Assembly: GCA_964624165.1 (NCBI GenBank)
Contig: CAZUWG010000013.1
Coordinates: 1 to 20,669 of the forward strand
Direction: 5' to 3'
DNA: 20,669 nucleotides
Origin: OLB19 sp964624165
GTDB lineage: Bacteria; Patescibacteriota; Minisyncoccia; Phycocordibacterales; UBA918
In this document: piece after piece, positions 13,521 to 19,851 of the stretch
How positions within the stretch are numbered: the first letter of the stretch is position 1
How the letters are laid out: each line of letters begins with the position of its first letter
Notes under the pieces: generated by a model
Told to the model about the DNA's origin: nothing
Databases searched by the model: none
Seen by the model: the letters and a program-made list of their open reading frames with translations, nothing else
Program-made: the position numbers and the translations under genes

Positions 13521-14720
13521 ATGAACTTCTCCTCGCCGGAACATAAAAAAGCACCCTCCTCGCTTTCCCTCTATAAAGGTGTATTCCTAATCTCTATTCT
13601 TCTTAGTTATCACGGTCTTTTAGTTGCATTCATCAATTCCTCATACCTCGAACGCTTCACCTCTCCCACTGTCATTAGTATCCTTTATAGCATAAGCGCC
13701 CTAGTATCAGTTGTATGTTTTATTTATTTTTCTCACCTTCTTCGTATTTTAGGCAATTTTTATACCCTGCTCTTTATCGGTAGCATTGAAGTTTTTGGCT
13801 TGCTTTTGCTTGCATTTACACCTTCAGTGTTCCTGGTAGTGCTTGGGTTTTTTCTTTTTTTAGTCGCTAACCCCTTGCTCTATCTTTCAGTTGATGTATT
13901 TGCAGAGACGATCGCTGGTGACGATGAATCAAAAACCGGGAGCATGCGCGGCCTTCTACTCACTCTCATCAACCTTGCCGCAGCGAGCGCCCCACTTACA
14001 CTCACCATCTTGGTTGGCGACCATCAAGAGCTACTCGCTCGCGCCTATATGTTTTCTGCATTTTGCGGAGTCCTTTTCTTACTTATTTCTTCTTATTATT
14101 TTTTACATTTTAAGGATCCTATTTACCAACATTACACTTTCACATCTACCGTAAGAAATGTTGTCTCTTCAACAACTTTGTTTCCTGTATTTATTGGTCA
14201 ATTTTTACTGCAAGTCTTTTTTTCCTGGGCATTGATTTATTTCCCCCTCTACTTGATTACTGAGCAAAACTTTACCTGGGGCGAAGTCGGCATTATTGTC
14301 GGAGTAGCGATTATGGCCTATGTGCTACTTCAATACCCTATCGGCTATATCTCCGATCGCTGGCTTGGCGAAAAAGAATTTATGATCGCTGGCTTTTTGA
14401 TCCTCACCACTGCCACTTTGAGCATTTCTTTTATACCCGTCCTTGGCGTAGTAGGATGGTCAATTTTAATGTTTTATAGCAGAATCGGAGCCGCTCTAGT
14501 TGAAACCACCACCGAAAGCTACTTCTTCAAACACACCACCGGCGGAGATTCATCGTATATTAGTCTGTTTCGTATGTTACGCCCTATCTCTGTCGCGTGC
14601 GGCTCGCTACTTGGAACGTTTGCGTTACTGCTACTTCCTTTTTCTTATATCTTTATTGTATTAGCTATCGTGCTGTCTTTTGGTATTTATACTTCTTTTT
14701 TACTTATCGACACGCGTTAA
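13521..14720 (+). CDS. MFS-type membrane transporter
   Basis: This 399-residue protein has about twelve hydrophobic segments, fitting the major facilitator superfamily. The first follows a short polar N-terminus (about residues 20-40), and a charged cytoplasmic loop near the middle (HFKDPIYQHYTFTSTVRNV) splits two six-helix halves. The segment PIGYISDRWLGEKEFMIAGF in the second half resembles the MFS GXXXDRXGRK loop between helices 8 and 9. The substrate cannot be told. It has its own leaderless promoter directly after the RNase J terminator and no clear terminator behind it. Confidence 0.82.
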   Translation: MNFSSPEHKKAPSSLSLYKGVFLISILLSYHGLLVAFINSSYLERFTSPTVISILYSISALVSVVCFIYFSHLLRILGNFYTLLFIGSIEVFGLLLLAFTPSVFLVVLGFFLFLVANPLLYLSVDVFAETIAGDDESKTGSMRGLLLTLINLAAASAPLTLTILVGDHQELLARAYMFSAFCGVLFLLISSYYFLHFKDPIYQHYTFTSTVRNVVSSTTLFPVFIGQFLLQVFFSWALIYFPLYLITEQNFTWGEVGIIVGVAIMAYVLLQYPIGYISDRWLGEKEFMIAGFLILTTATLSISFIPVLGVVGWSILMFYSRIGAALVETTTESYFFKHTTGGDSSYISLFRMLRPISVACGSLLGTFALLLLPFSYIFIVLAIVLSFGIYTSFLLIDTR

Positions 14721-14941
14721 GAAAGTGCCTACATTTTTTACCACCCACCTTTCATAACTTAGTACCTAAATTTGTACCCCTGCGCGCAAGGCGTCACTTA
14801 ACACTTTTGATGCGTGAAAATATTTAAAAAGCTTTGTATGCAGAGGTGGGTATTGATATGGATATTTTATTGTCTGCCACAGCTAGGTCTACCGACCGCG
14901 CTTTATAATATCTAAAATAGTGTCGATAAAAATGTTCTATC
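14721..14941. other. gene-free stretch between convergent genes
   Basis: This 221-base stretch lies between the MFS gene (+) and the PspC gene (-). I see no credible ORF, tRNA or strong terminator hairpin. ACCCACCT (near 14744) and AGGTGGGT (near 14845) are complementary over eight bases but about 90 bases apart. Confidence 0.4.
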
Positions 14942-15166
14942 TTACTCAGCTTCAACATCATACACACGCGGCGAATCGTCCTTAACTGGAATCACTACCC
15001 ACGCTATTAAATACAGCACTACACCAGGGAAAAATCCACTGGCGAAAATTGCAAACACTGCCAATAAGCGTAAGAGTGTTACATCCAGCTCGAAATAATC
15101 AGCTAAGCCAGCGATAACGCCAAAGATCATTTTCTTTTCGGTATTTCTATATAGTTTCTTTTTCAT
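14942..15166 (-). CDS. PspC-domain membrane protein
   Basis: This 74-residue PspC domain protein reads KKKLYRNTEKKMIFGVIAGLADYFELDVTLLRLLAVFAIF and then a second hydrophobic stretch (GVVLYLIAWVVIPVK). These are the family's amphipathic N-terminus plus one long or two short membrane segments, followed by a polar acidic tail. In other bacteria PspC proteins take part in envelope-stress responses. The ATG at 15166 was chosen because the family begins with K/R-L-Y-R; an ATG at 15199 would translate the intergenic hairpin. The gene lies 53 bases after the HAD gene, with the hairpin at 15188-15214 between them. No partner PspA or PspB is visible in the window. Confidence 0.88.
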   Translation of the reverse strand: MKKKLYRNTEKKMIFGVIAGLADYFELDVTLLRLLAVFAIFASGFFPGVVLYLIAWVVIPVKDDSPRVYDVEAE

Positions 15167-15187
15167 ACAATGTTGGTGTGTCAATGC

Positions 15188-15214
15188 GGTGGAAAACACG
15201 AAGTGTTTTCCACC
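15188..15214. terminator. hairpin after the HAD gene
   Basis: A perfect 12-bp inverted repeat (15188-15199 with 15203-15214) has a TTC loop on the minus strand and starts five bases after the HAD stop. It has no T tract beyond the stem, only TTTT inside the arm, so termination may be partial. Confidence 0.65.
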
Positions 15215-15219
15215 TCTCC

Positions 15220-15906
15220 TTACATCTCATAAATCACATCTTTTCTCTCTACCACCACTTTCCAGCCCATTTTTTTTGCGTGCTGAAATAAGGTATTGTT
15301 AGGGTTAAAGCAAATCGGCATGGCGACCATATCAAGCATGGAAATGTCTCCTTCTGTATCACCGATAGCTACCGAGGCTTCCGAAGTAAAGGTCTCATCT
15401 TCAAGAACACGTAAAACGATATTGGCTTTATTATTTATCAAATCCTCTCCTTCCACCTTACCAGTAAAGCAATCAAGTGGACCGATTTCGTAAATTCGCC
15501 CGTACACTTTATCAAACTGATATTCCATACAGAAGAGATCGAGTACCATCTTGGGTGACTGAGAAATCGCAACTATATAATAATTTTGCTTCTTAAGCTT
15601 ACCAAGCAGCTCGACAGTGTAACGATACGTTTTTTTATTTTGCGCCGCTACTATTTCTCTGGCTGCATCTAGTACTTCGCCATATTTTTTACCTTTACAA
15701 TGCTTGAGGTACGCTCGGATCACATCATTGATATATGTCTCGTATGTGCCTTCTCGATTTTCCCAGGCACTTTTACTGCGTGCGAATTCACTACAAACCT
15801 CTTTCGGAAAAATACCACGCTCAATTAAACCTTCCACCAATTCAATCAAAAGACTGGAACGGAATATGGTTCCGTCTACATCAAAGAAGGCTACTTTGCG
15901 TTGCAT
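15220..15906 (-). CDS. HAD-superfamily phosphatase (SerB-like, HAD-IB)
   Basis: This 228-residue cytoplasmic hydrolase uses an aspartyl-phosphate intermediate. Motif I is DVDGT at residues 9-13 (nucleophile D9, acid/base D11). An all-helical cap follows. Motif II is the serine of IVAISQSP (about S115), and motif III/IV is GDTEGD at 182-187. This set fits the HAD-IB group of phosphoserine-phosphatase-like enzymes; the substrate is unknown. The start lies four bases after the stop of the beta-helix membrane protein, so the two are coupled in one operon with the DUF389 gene. Confidence 0.92.
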   Translation of the reverse strand: MQRKVAFFDVDGTIFRSSLLIELVEGLIERGIFPKEVCSEFARSKSAWENREGTYETYINDVIRAYLKHCKGKKYGEVLDAAREIVAAQNKKTYRYTVELLGKLKKQNYYIVAISQSPKMVLDLFCMEYQFDKVYGRIYEIGPLDCFTGKVEGEDLINNKANIVLRVLEDETFTSEASVAIGDTEGDISMLDMVAMPICFNPNNTLFQHAKKMGWKVVVERKDVIYEM

Positions 15907-15910
15907 AACA

Positions 15911-17008
15911 TTACTTTAACAAGACAGCAGCTTTTCGCAACAAAAAACCAAGCGTAGCGCAGAATATAAACAGCACTATAATTACACCCAGCACTGGTAT
16001 CATAGCCACCATGACCAGAAGAAAGGCTCCCAAAATCACTTCAATGCCATTAAAAGCCTGTGGTCGTCCCATTTTTTGTAAGACCGCATAACCAATCAGA
16101 ATGACCATAAATATCATCGTAAACGCTAAGCCGGCAAAATACGAAAAGAGCAAGACAATTCCTATCGGCAACAAGAGCACACTTGAGAGCGCAAACACCG
16201 CTACTAAAGGTAAAAAGAGTAATGTTGCAGCACCATAAAGAACATCAAAACGGAAATCACCAGGCGTCGCCAAGATTCGTCGAAACGGCCGACGGAGAAT
16301 GAGAAGCGTCACAAGACCGCTCGCGGCTAATACCACAAACGCCACTAAGAATACACGAAATGAACTCCCTTCTTCACCAGTCATGGCTGGTGTGTTTTTT
16401 ACCATCGCTCCTTCAAGGGTTGCATTTGGTGAACGAACTGCGTCTGCGCTACTTTTATATTGCACGTCGCCTTTGACCGTCGCGTTGTCTCCAAGCGTCA
16501 GACGCTCGGTTGAAACATTAACACCCCCCACCTCTCCATCAATGCGTACTTGCGACATCGCTCCCTGTACATCACCACCGACTCTACCCTCAACTGTTAG
16601 TTCGCCACCATAAAAGATGACATCCCCCTCAACTGCTGCGGTTGAGAGAATGGTGAGGGTACCACCAATGACAAAGACATCCCCCGCAACCGGTCCGGCA
16701 ATGATTGACTCTCCGGCAAAAATACGCACATCGTCTTCCACAGCACCGTATACCTGCGCTCCGCCACCAATGATCCCCAAGTCGGAACGTATATTGCCAT
16801 TAATAGCCACTTGCCCGCCTAGACTGTGCATATCGCCCAATACCTCACCCGACATTGAGACTCGACTACCCCATGCATAGAAATCGTGCTCAATCACTTG
16901 CCCGTCAGTGATTGATACCGCCTCACCGCCACGCACTACAGTCTTGGCCTCGAGCGTAAATGGTGTAATAACCAAAAGCGCCAGTGTGATAAAGACTAAT
17001 GTTTTCAT
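15911..17008 (-). CDS. bactofilin-like beta-helix membrane protein
   Basis: This 365-residue protein has an N-terminal signal peptide (about residues 1-21, LEA before the likely cut). A region of short glycine- and valine-rich repeats follows (about 25-200), for example GDMHSLGGQVAINGNIRSDLGIIGGGAQVYG and EGDVIFYGGELTVEGRVGGDV. These alternate as the rungs of a right-handed beta-helix, as in polymer-forming (bactofilin-like) domains. The C-terminal part (about 217-365) has four or five hydrophobic segments. The beta-helix is therefore probably outside the cell and tethered to the membrane. It overlaps the DUF389 stop by four bases (ATGA at 17005-17008), which implies translational coupling. 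The function is unknown; an envelope or surface role is inferred. Confidence 0.8.
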   Translation of the reverse strand: MKTLVFITLALLVITPFTLEAKTVVRGGEAVSITDGQVIEHDFYAWGSRVSMSGEVLGDMHSLGGQVAINGNIRSDLGIIGGGAQVYGAVEDDVRIFAGESIIAGPVAGDVFVIGGTLTILSTAAVEGDVIFYGGELTVEGRVGGDVQGAMSQVRIDGEVGGVNVSTERLTLGDNATVKGDVQYKSSADAVRSPNATLEGAMVKNTPAMTGEEGSSFRVFLVAFVVLAASGLVTLLILRRPFRRILATPGDFRFDVLYGAATLLFLPLVAVFALSSVLLLPIGIVLLFSYFAGLAFTMIFMVILIGYAVLQKMGRPQAFNGIEVILGAFLLVMVAMIPVLGVIIVLFIFCATLGFLLRKAAVLLK

Positions 17009-17757
17009 ATTTTTTTGGTTACTTTAGTAACGTCCTCTGTTTCTGAAGAAGCCTCTTTAGCTGCAGCCACCGCCTCAGCTAGTGACTTTTCATCAGCTTT
17101 TTTAATGGTAGTTTCGGCAATTTTCTGTTTTTCGTAAAGGTTCATCATTGAAAAAGTTATCATCGAAGCCAATACGATGCCAAATAAGTTGGTAAAAAGA
17201 AGTGCGAGCGAACCAGTCACGATCTCAAGATCAAGCGCCGCCACTCCAATCCCCACCACCGCAACTGGCGGCACCAACGCGACCGAAATAGCGATCCCCG
17301 GTAGCGTCTCACTCCACTCAGGCTGCCCTAGTGCAAAAGAGACAGCCAACCCAGCTACAAAAGCCACCATGAGGTAGATCATGGATGTTTCTGTTCGACT
17401 CATCACTTCTGTCGTAGCGACCGTTCCTTCGGTAAAAAAAATAGTGGCCAGCGCAGACAAAACGACGCCAAGGAGCAGGGCTTTTGAGAGTGTGACTACA
17501 GACCTGGTAAACACTTTTTGATTACTCATCACCAAGCCAAGTGCCACACCAAGAATAGGGTACAAAACAGGCGCAATCAACATACTTCCAATAACGATAG
17601 AAGCATTATTGGTCAGCAGACCAAACGTCGCCATCAAAATCGAAAGACCAGAAAGATAAAAAAAATCAAAGTTTGGTGTACTTGACTCCATCAGCTTACG
17701 AACGACCGCTGCTTTGTCATTATCATTAATACTCCGAAACCGCGAAAAAAATAACAT
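17005..17757 (-). CDS. DUF389 membrane protein
   Basis: This 250-residue integral membrane protein of the DUF389 family has a short polar N-terminus followed by LSGLSILMATFGLLTNNASIVIGSMLIAPVLYPILGVALGL, the most typical stretch of the family. Further membrane segments are SKALLLGVVLSALATIFF, IYLMVAFVAGLAVSFALGQPEW, LPGIAISVALVPPVAVVGIGVA and LALLFTNLFGIVLASMI. The last 45 residues are charged and helical (EKQKIAETTIKKADEKSLAEAVAAAKE), probably a cytoplasmic coiled coil. The function is unknown. It is the first gene of a coupled operon with the beta-helix protein and the HAD phosphatase. Confidence 0.9.
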   Translation of the reverse strand: MLFFSRFRSINDNDKAAVVRKLMESSTPNFDFFYLSGLSILMATFGLLTNNASIVIGSMLIAPVLYPILGVALGLVMSNQKVFTRSVVTLSKALLLGVVLSALATIFFTEGTVATTEVMSRTETSMIYLMVAFVAGLAVSFALGQPEWSETLPGIAISVALVPPVAVVGIGVAALDLEIVTGSLALLFTNLFGIVLASMITFSMMNLYEKQKIAETTIKKADEKSLAEAVAAAKEASSETEDVTKVTKKI

Positions 17758-17776
17758 ATGTTTAGTGTGTCGTTTT

Positions 17777-17782
17777 ATTATA
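17777..17782 (-). promoter_or_regulatory. -10 box of the DUF389 operon
   Basis: On the minus strand TATAAT lies 19 bases before the ATG at 17757. A -35 match is weak (TAGAAT, 16 bases upstream). The palindrome at 17787-17800 fills most of the spacer. Confidence 0.5.
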
Positions 17783-17786
17783 CCTT

Positions 17787-17800
17787 ATAATAGCTATTAT
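17787..17800. repeat. 14-base perfect palindrome in the DUF389 promoter
   Basis: ATAATAG-CTATTAT has no central gap. It lies between the -10 box and the likely -35 region of the DUF389 operon and directly after the stop of the GH-A gene. It is a candidate operator; as an RNA hairpin it would be weak. Confidence 0.35.
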
Positions 17801-17801
17801 T

Positions 17802-18818
17802 CTAGCCATTTTCACCACGTATTACTTCTTTTCCATACTCCCACATTGACGCGTCTCCCTTTTTCTTAAGCCAATACCACCACTCCGCTCCCCAAAGATA
17901 CTGTTTTTCGAGGTTTGTCTCTTTGGCATATAAAATAATATCCTCCAACTTTTCCACATTCATTCTAGTCATCTGGGTTTCGATAGGCACTTCTGTGATC
18001 GGCTCAATGAGCCACGGCTCGGCAGATAGCTCGATGAGTACAGTGTCTTTCTCGCCATAGAACAAAGCAAGGAAATTCTCTTTTACTCGATACACCCATG
18101 CAGGCAAAATCGTACGAAATTGTCCAAGCTCCGGATTCCAAAAATGCACGTACACACTGGTGCCAAACATATCACCATTTTTGTAGGCACCTACCCACTT
18201 ACCGAGATTGCCACTGTCAGTCACCAAAACCGGTCGTGTGGGGTCAAGTTGCCTTACCAAAGCAATCTCTTCCTTAAGAAAATCCTCATCAAGCTTCCCA
18301 CAGTGCTCGAAGGCAAAGACTTCCAGGTATGGCTCATTTTCTACTTGCCACACCTTTATACTCTCTCTATCCTTATAGCGATTCACCACTTCAGAAATAT
18401 AGTCTCTGAGCTCTTCCTTTTGTGCTTCCCATTCCAGACGAGCGGCCCAGCTCGGCACATGACACTCTGGCCAGCGCGGCAGGCGGCGACCTATCCCCAT
18501 CACTACTTCAGCCCCCACCTCATCGGCGCGATCAAGCTGATAATCGAGCTCGGTAAAATTGTAAACATCCTGTCGTGGTTCCACCATCGGCCAGTGGGCA
18601 GCTAGACGTAAGTGCTTCACTTCAAGCTCGTCGAGAATTGCATCGTATACCTCTTGCCAGGGCAATCCGAGCTCGCGCGCGTATAGCGTATTAAACGACA
18701 TGCCGTAAGTAATACTTTCTGGAGCTGGCTTTTTTGCAAGCCACCACACAAGCAACAGCGCCACCAAAAGCAGCCCGGCCAATACTATAGCTATCCTTAT
18801 CAACCATTTTTTCATCAT
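17802..18818 (-). CDS. membrane-anchored glycoside hydrolase, clan GH-A like
   Basis: This 338-residue protein has an N-terminal membrane anchor (about residues 5-28, cytoplasmic MMKK) and a TIM-barrel glycosidase-like domain. Clan GH-A features are a strand leading to VENEP with the likely acid/base glutamate at 162, and LIELSAEPW with the likely nucleophile at E263 or E267. Aromatic residues typical of sugar-binding clefts are also present (HFWNPE, GAEWWYWL). The exact family (GH5-, GH39- or GH42-like) cannot be settled by eye. The domain probably acts outside the cell on a glycan or its own envelope polysaccharide. The ATG overlaps the stop of the EamA gene (ATGA at 18815-18818), so translation is coupled. 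Confidence 0.78.
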   Translation of the reverse strand: MMKKWLIRIAIVLAGLLLVALLLVWWLAKKPAPESITYGMSFNTLYARELGLPWQEVYDAILDELEVKHLRLAAHWPMVEPRQDVYNFTELDYQLDRADEVGAEVVMGIGRRLPRWPECHVPSWAARLEWEAQKEELRDYISEVVNRYKDRESIKVWQVENEPYLEVFAFEHCGKLDEDFLKEEIALVRQLDPTRPVLVTDSGNLGKWVGAYKNGDMFGTSVYVHFWNPELGQFRTILPAWVYRVKENFLALFYGEKDTVLIELSAEPWLIEPITEVPIETQMTRMNVEKLEDIILYAKETNLEKQYLWGAEWWYWLKKKGDASMWEYGKEVIRGENG

Positions 18819-19747
18819 ATAAACAGCAAACCAAATCCAATAGTAATAATCACGATGTAGAGCACCTTACGAAACGCTCCTTCAAGTGAATTATCATTCT
18901 CTCCGGCAGAGTGTGGAATAAAGCGACCGAAAAATATACCAATCAAAACAATAAAGACAAATTTCAAACCATCTAGAGCTTGCACCACCGCTACATCGCC
19001 AATGTCGGTTGCCTTAAGGAGCAAAAACGCAGCGACACCGGCAAGTATTTTTGCCACCAAGACTAAAGAGGTACTTCTGGTGTTGGTATTTTTGCCAGCA
19101 CCAATAATACGCTCCCAGTAGGTCGGTACGAGAAGCAAAGACAATGCAAACAGGACGAAGCCGATTCGTGACCAGAAAAAACCATCATCAAATGACGTCT
19201 CTTGGAAGAGTCCTTTAAGGGTGATGTAGTGCAGTCCAAAGAAAACACCGCTATGGACAGCGAACATAGAAATCTTTTTGGAAAGCTGCAAGCTCGACAC
19301 GAGCAATGTACCACTCGCCAAAAGTATAATACCTAGCATTGAGGTCAGAGAGAGTGAGGCATCAAGAAAGAGGTAGCTCATTCCAAATGTAGAGATGGCT
19401 GACACCGCGCCAATGACTGGCAGCAAGTCGGAGGCATCGACCTCCTTCAAACCACTATACATAGACATCAAAGCCATAAAAAAGGTGTAAGCCGCCAAGA
19501 ATGACATACCGACTACTTGGATGGTAGGCAGCTCGACGTTTGCGAGTGTTGGCACACCTACAGCAGCAAAGTTGGGTACGATGCCTATGAAATAAATCAC
19601 CACCCAACCGCCCGTAATCAAGCAAGAGAAAAAAGCATACGCAAAAGGGCTGGGGAGCGCTTTTTCGTCTGTCACGATGTACTTATCGAGAATGGCTACG
19701 ACAGCATTTAAAAACTGTCCAAATGTTGCGAGTAGAATCCAAGCCAT
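18815..19747 (-). CDS. EamA/DMT-like membrane transporter
   Basis: This 310-residue polytopic membrane protein has about ten hydrophobic segments in two halves, as in the drug/metabolite transporter (EamA) superfamily. Near the start is WILLATFGQFLNAVVAILDKYIV. SGLKEVDASDLLPVIGAVSAISTFGMSYLFLDASLSLTSMLGIILLASGTLLV matches the pattern of the first repeat, and KATDIGDVAVVQALDGLKFVFIVLIGIFFG the second. The substrate is unknown; the glycosidases on both sides suggest a sugar or sugar-nucleotide-related compound. The ATG at 19747 was chosen over one at 19828: it has the extended -10 box TGC-CATAAT exactly six bases upstream, and the longer frame translates the intergenic hairpin. Confidence 0.82.
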   Translation of the reverse strand: MAWILLATFGQFLNAVVAILDKYIVTDEKALPSPFAYAFFSCLITGGWVVIYFIGIVPNFAAVGVPTLANVELPTIQVVGMSFLAAYTFFMALMSMYSGLKEVDASDLLPVIGAVSAISTFGMSYLFLDASLSLTSMLGIILLASGTLLVSSLQLSKKISMFAVHSGVFFGLHYITLKGLFQETSFDDGFFWSRIGFVLFALSLLLVPTYWERIIGAGKNTNTRSTSLVLVAKILAGVAAFLLLKATDIGDVAVVQALDGLKFVFIVLIGIFFGRFIPHSAGENDNSLEGAFRKVLYIVIITIGFGLLFI

Positions 19748-19753
19748 GCTTAT

Positions 19754-19762
19754 ATTATGGCA
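19754..19762 (-). promoter_or_regulatory. extended -10 promoter, leaderless start at 19747
   Basis: On the minus strand the sequence reads TGC-CATAAT-ataagc-ATG, with six-base spacing. It follows the hairpin behind the GH1 gene, so the EamA and GH-A genes can be transcribed apart from GH1. Confidence 0.6.
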
Positions 19763-19793
19763 TTTTTTAGTAAGAAAACACGGTGTGGGTGTA

Positions 19794-19836
19794 GAAAACA
19801 GGTGGCGTTTTGCTGCGCAAAACGCCACCTGTTTTC
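19794..19836. terminator. hairpin terminator after the GH1 gene
   Basis: A perfect 20-bp inverted repeat (19794-19813 with 19817-19836) with a TGC/GCA loop begins 15 bases after the GH1 stop. The outer arm has GTTTTC but no long T tract follows. Confidence 0.75.
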
Positions 19837-19851
19837 CCTCTCCACCTGCTT

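Noticed and set aside
18120..18605. Plus-strand ORF of 161 codons opposite the GH-A gene
   Set aside because: It is antisense to a coherent glycosidase frame with catalytic motifs and has no recognisable domain.
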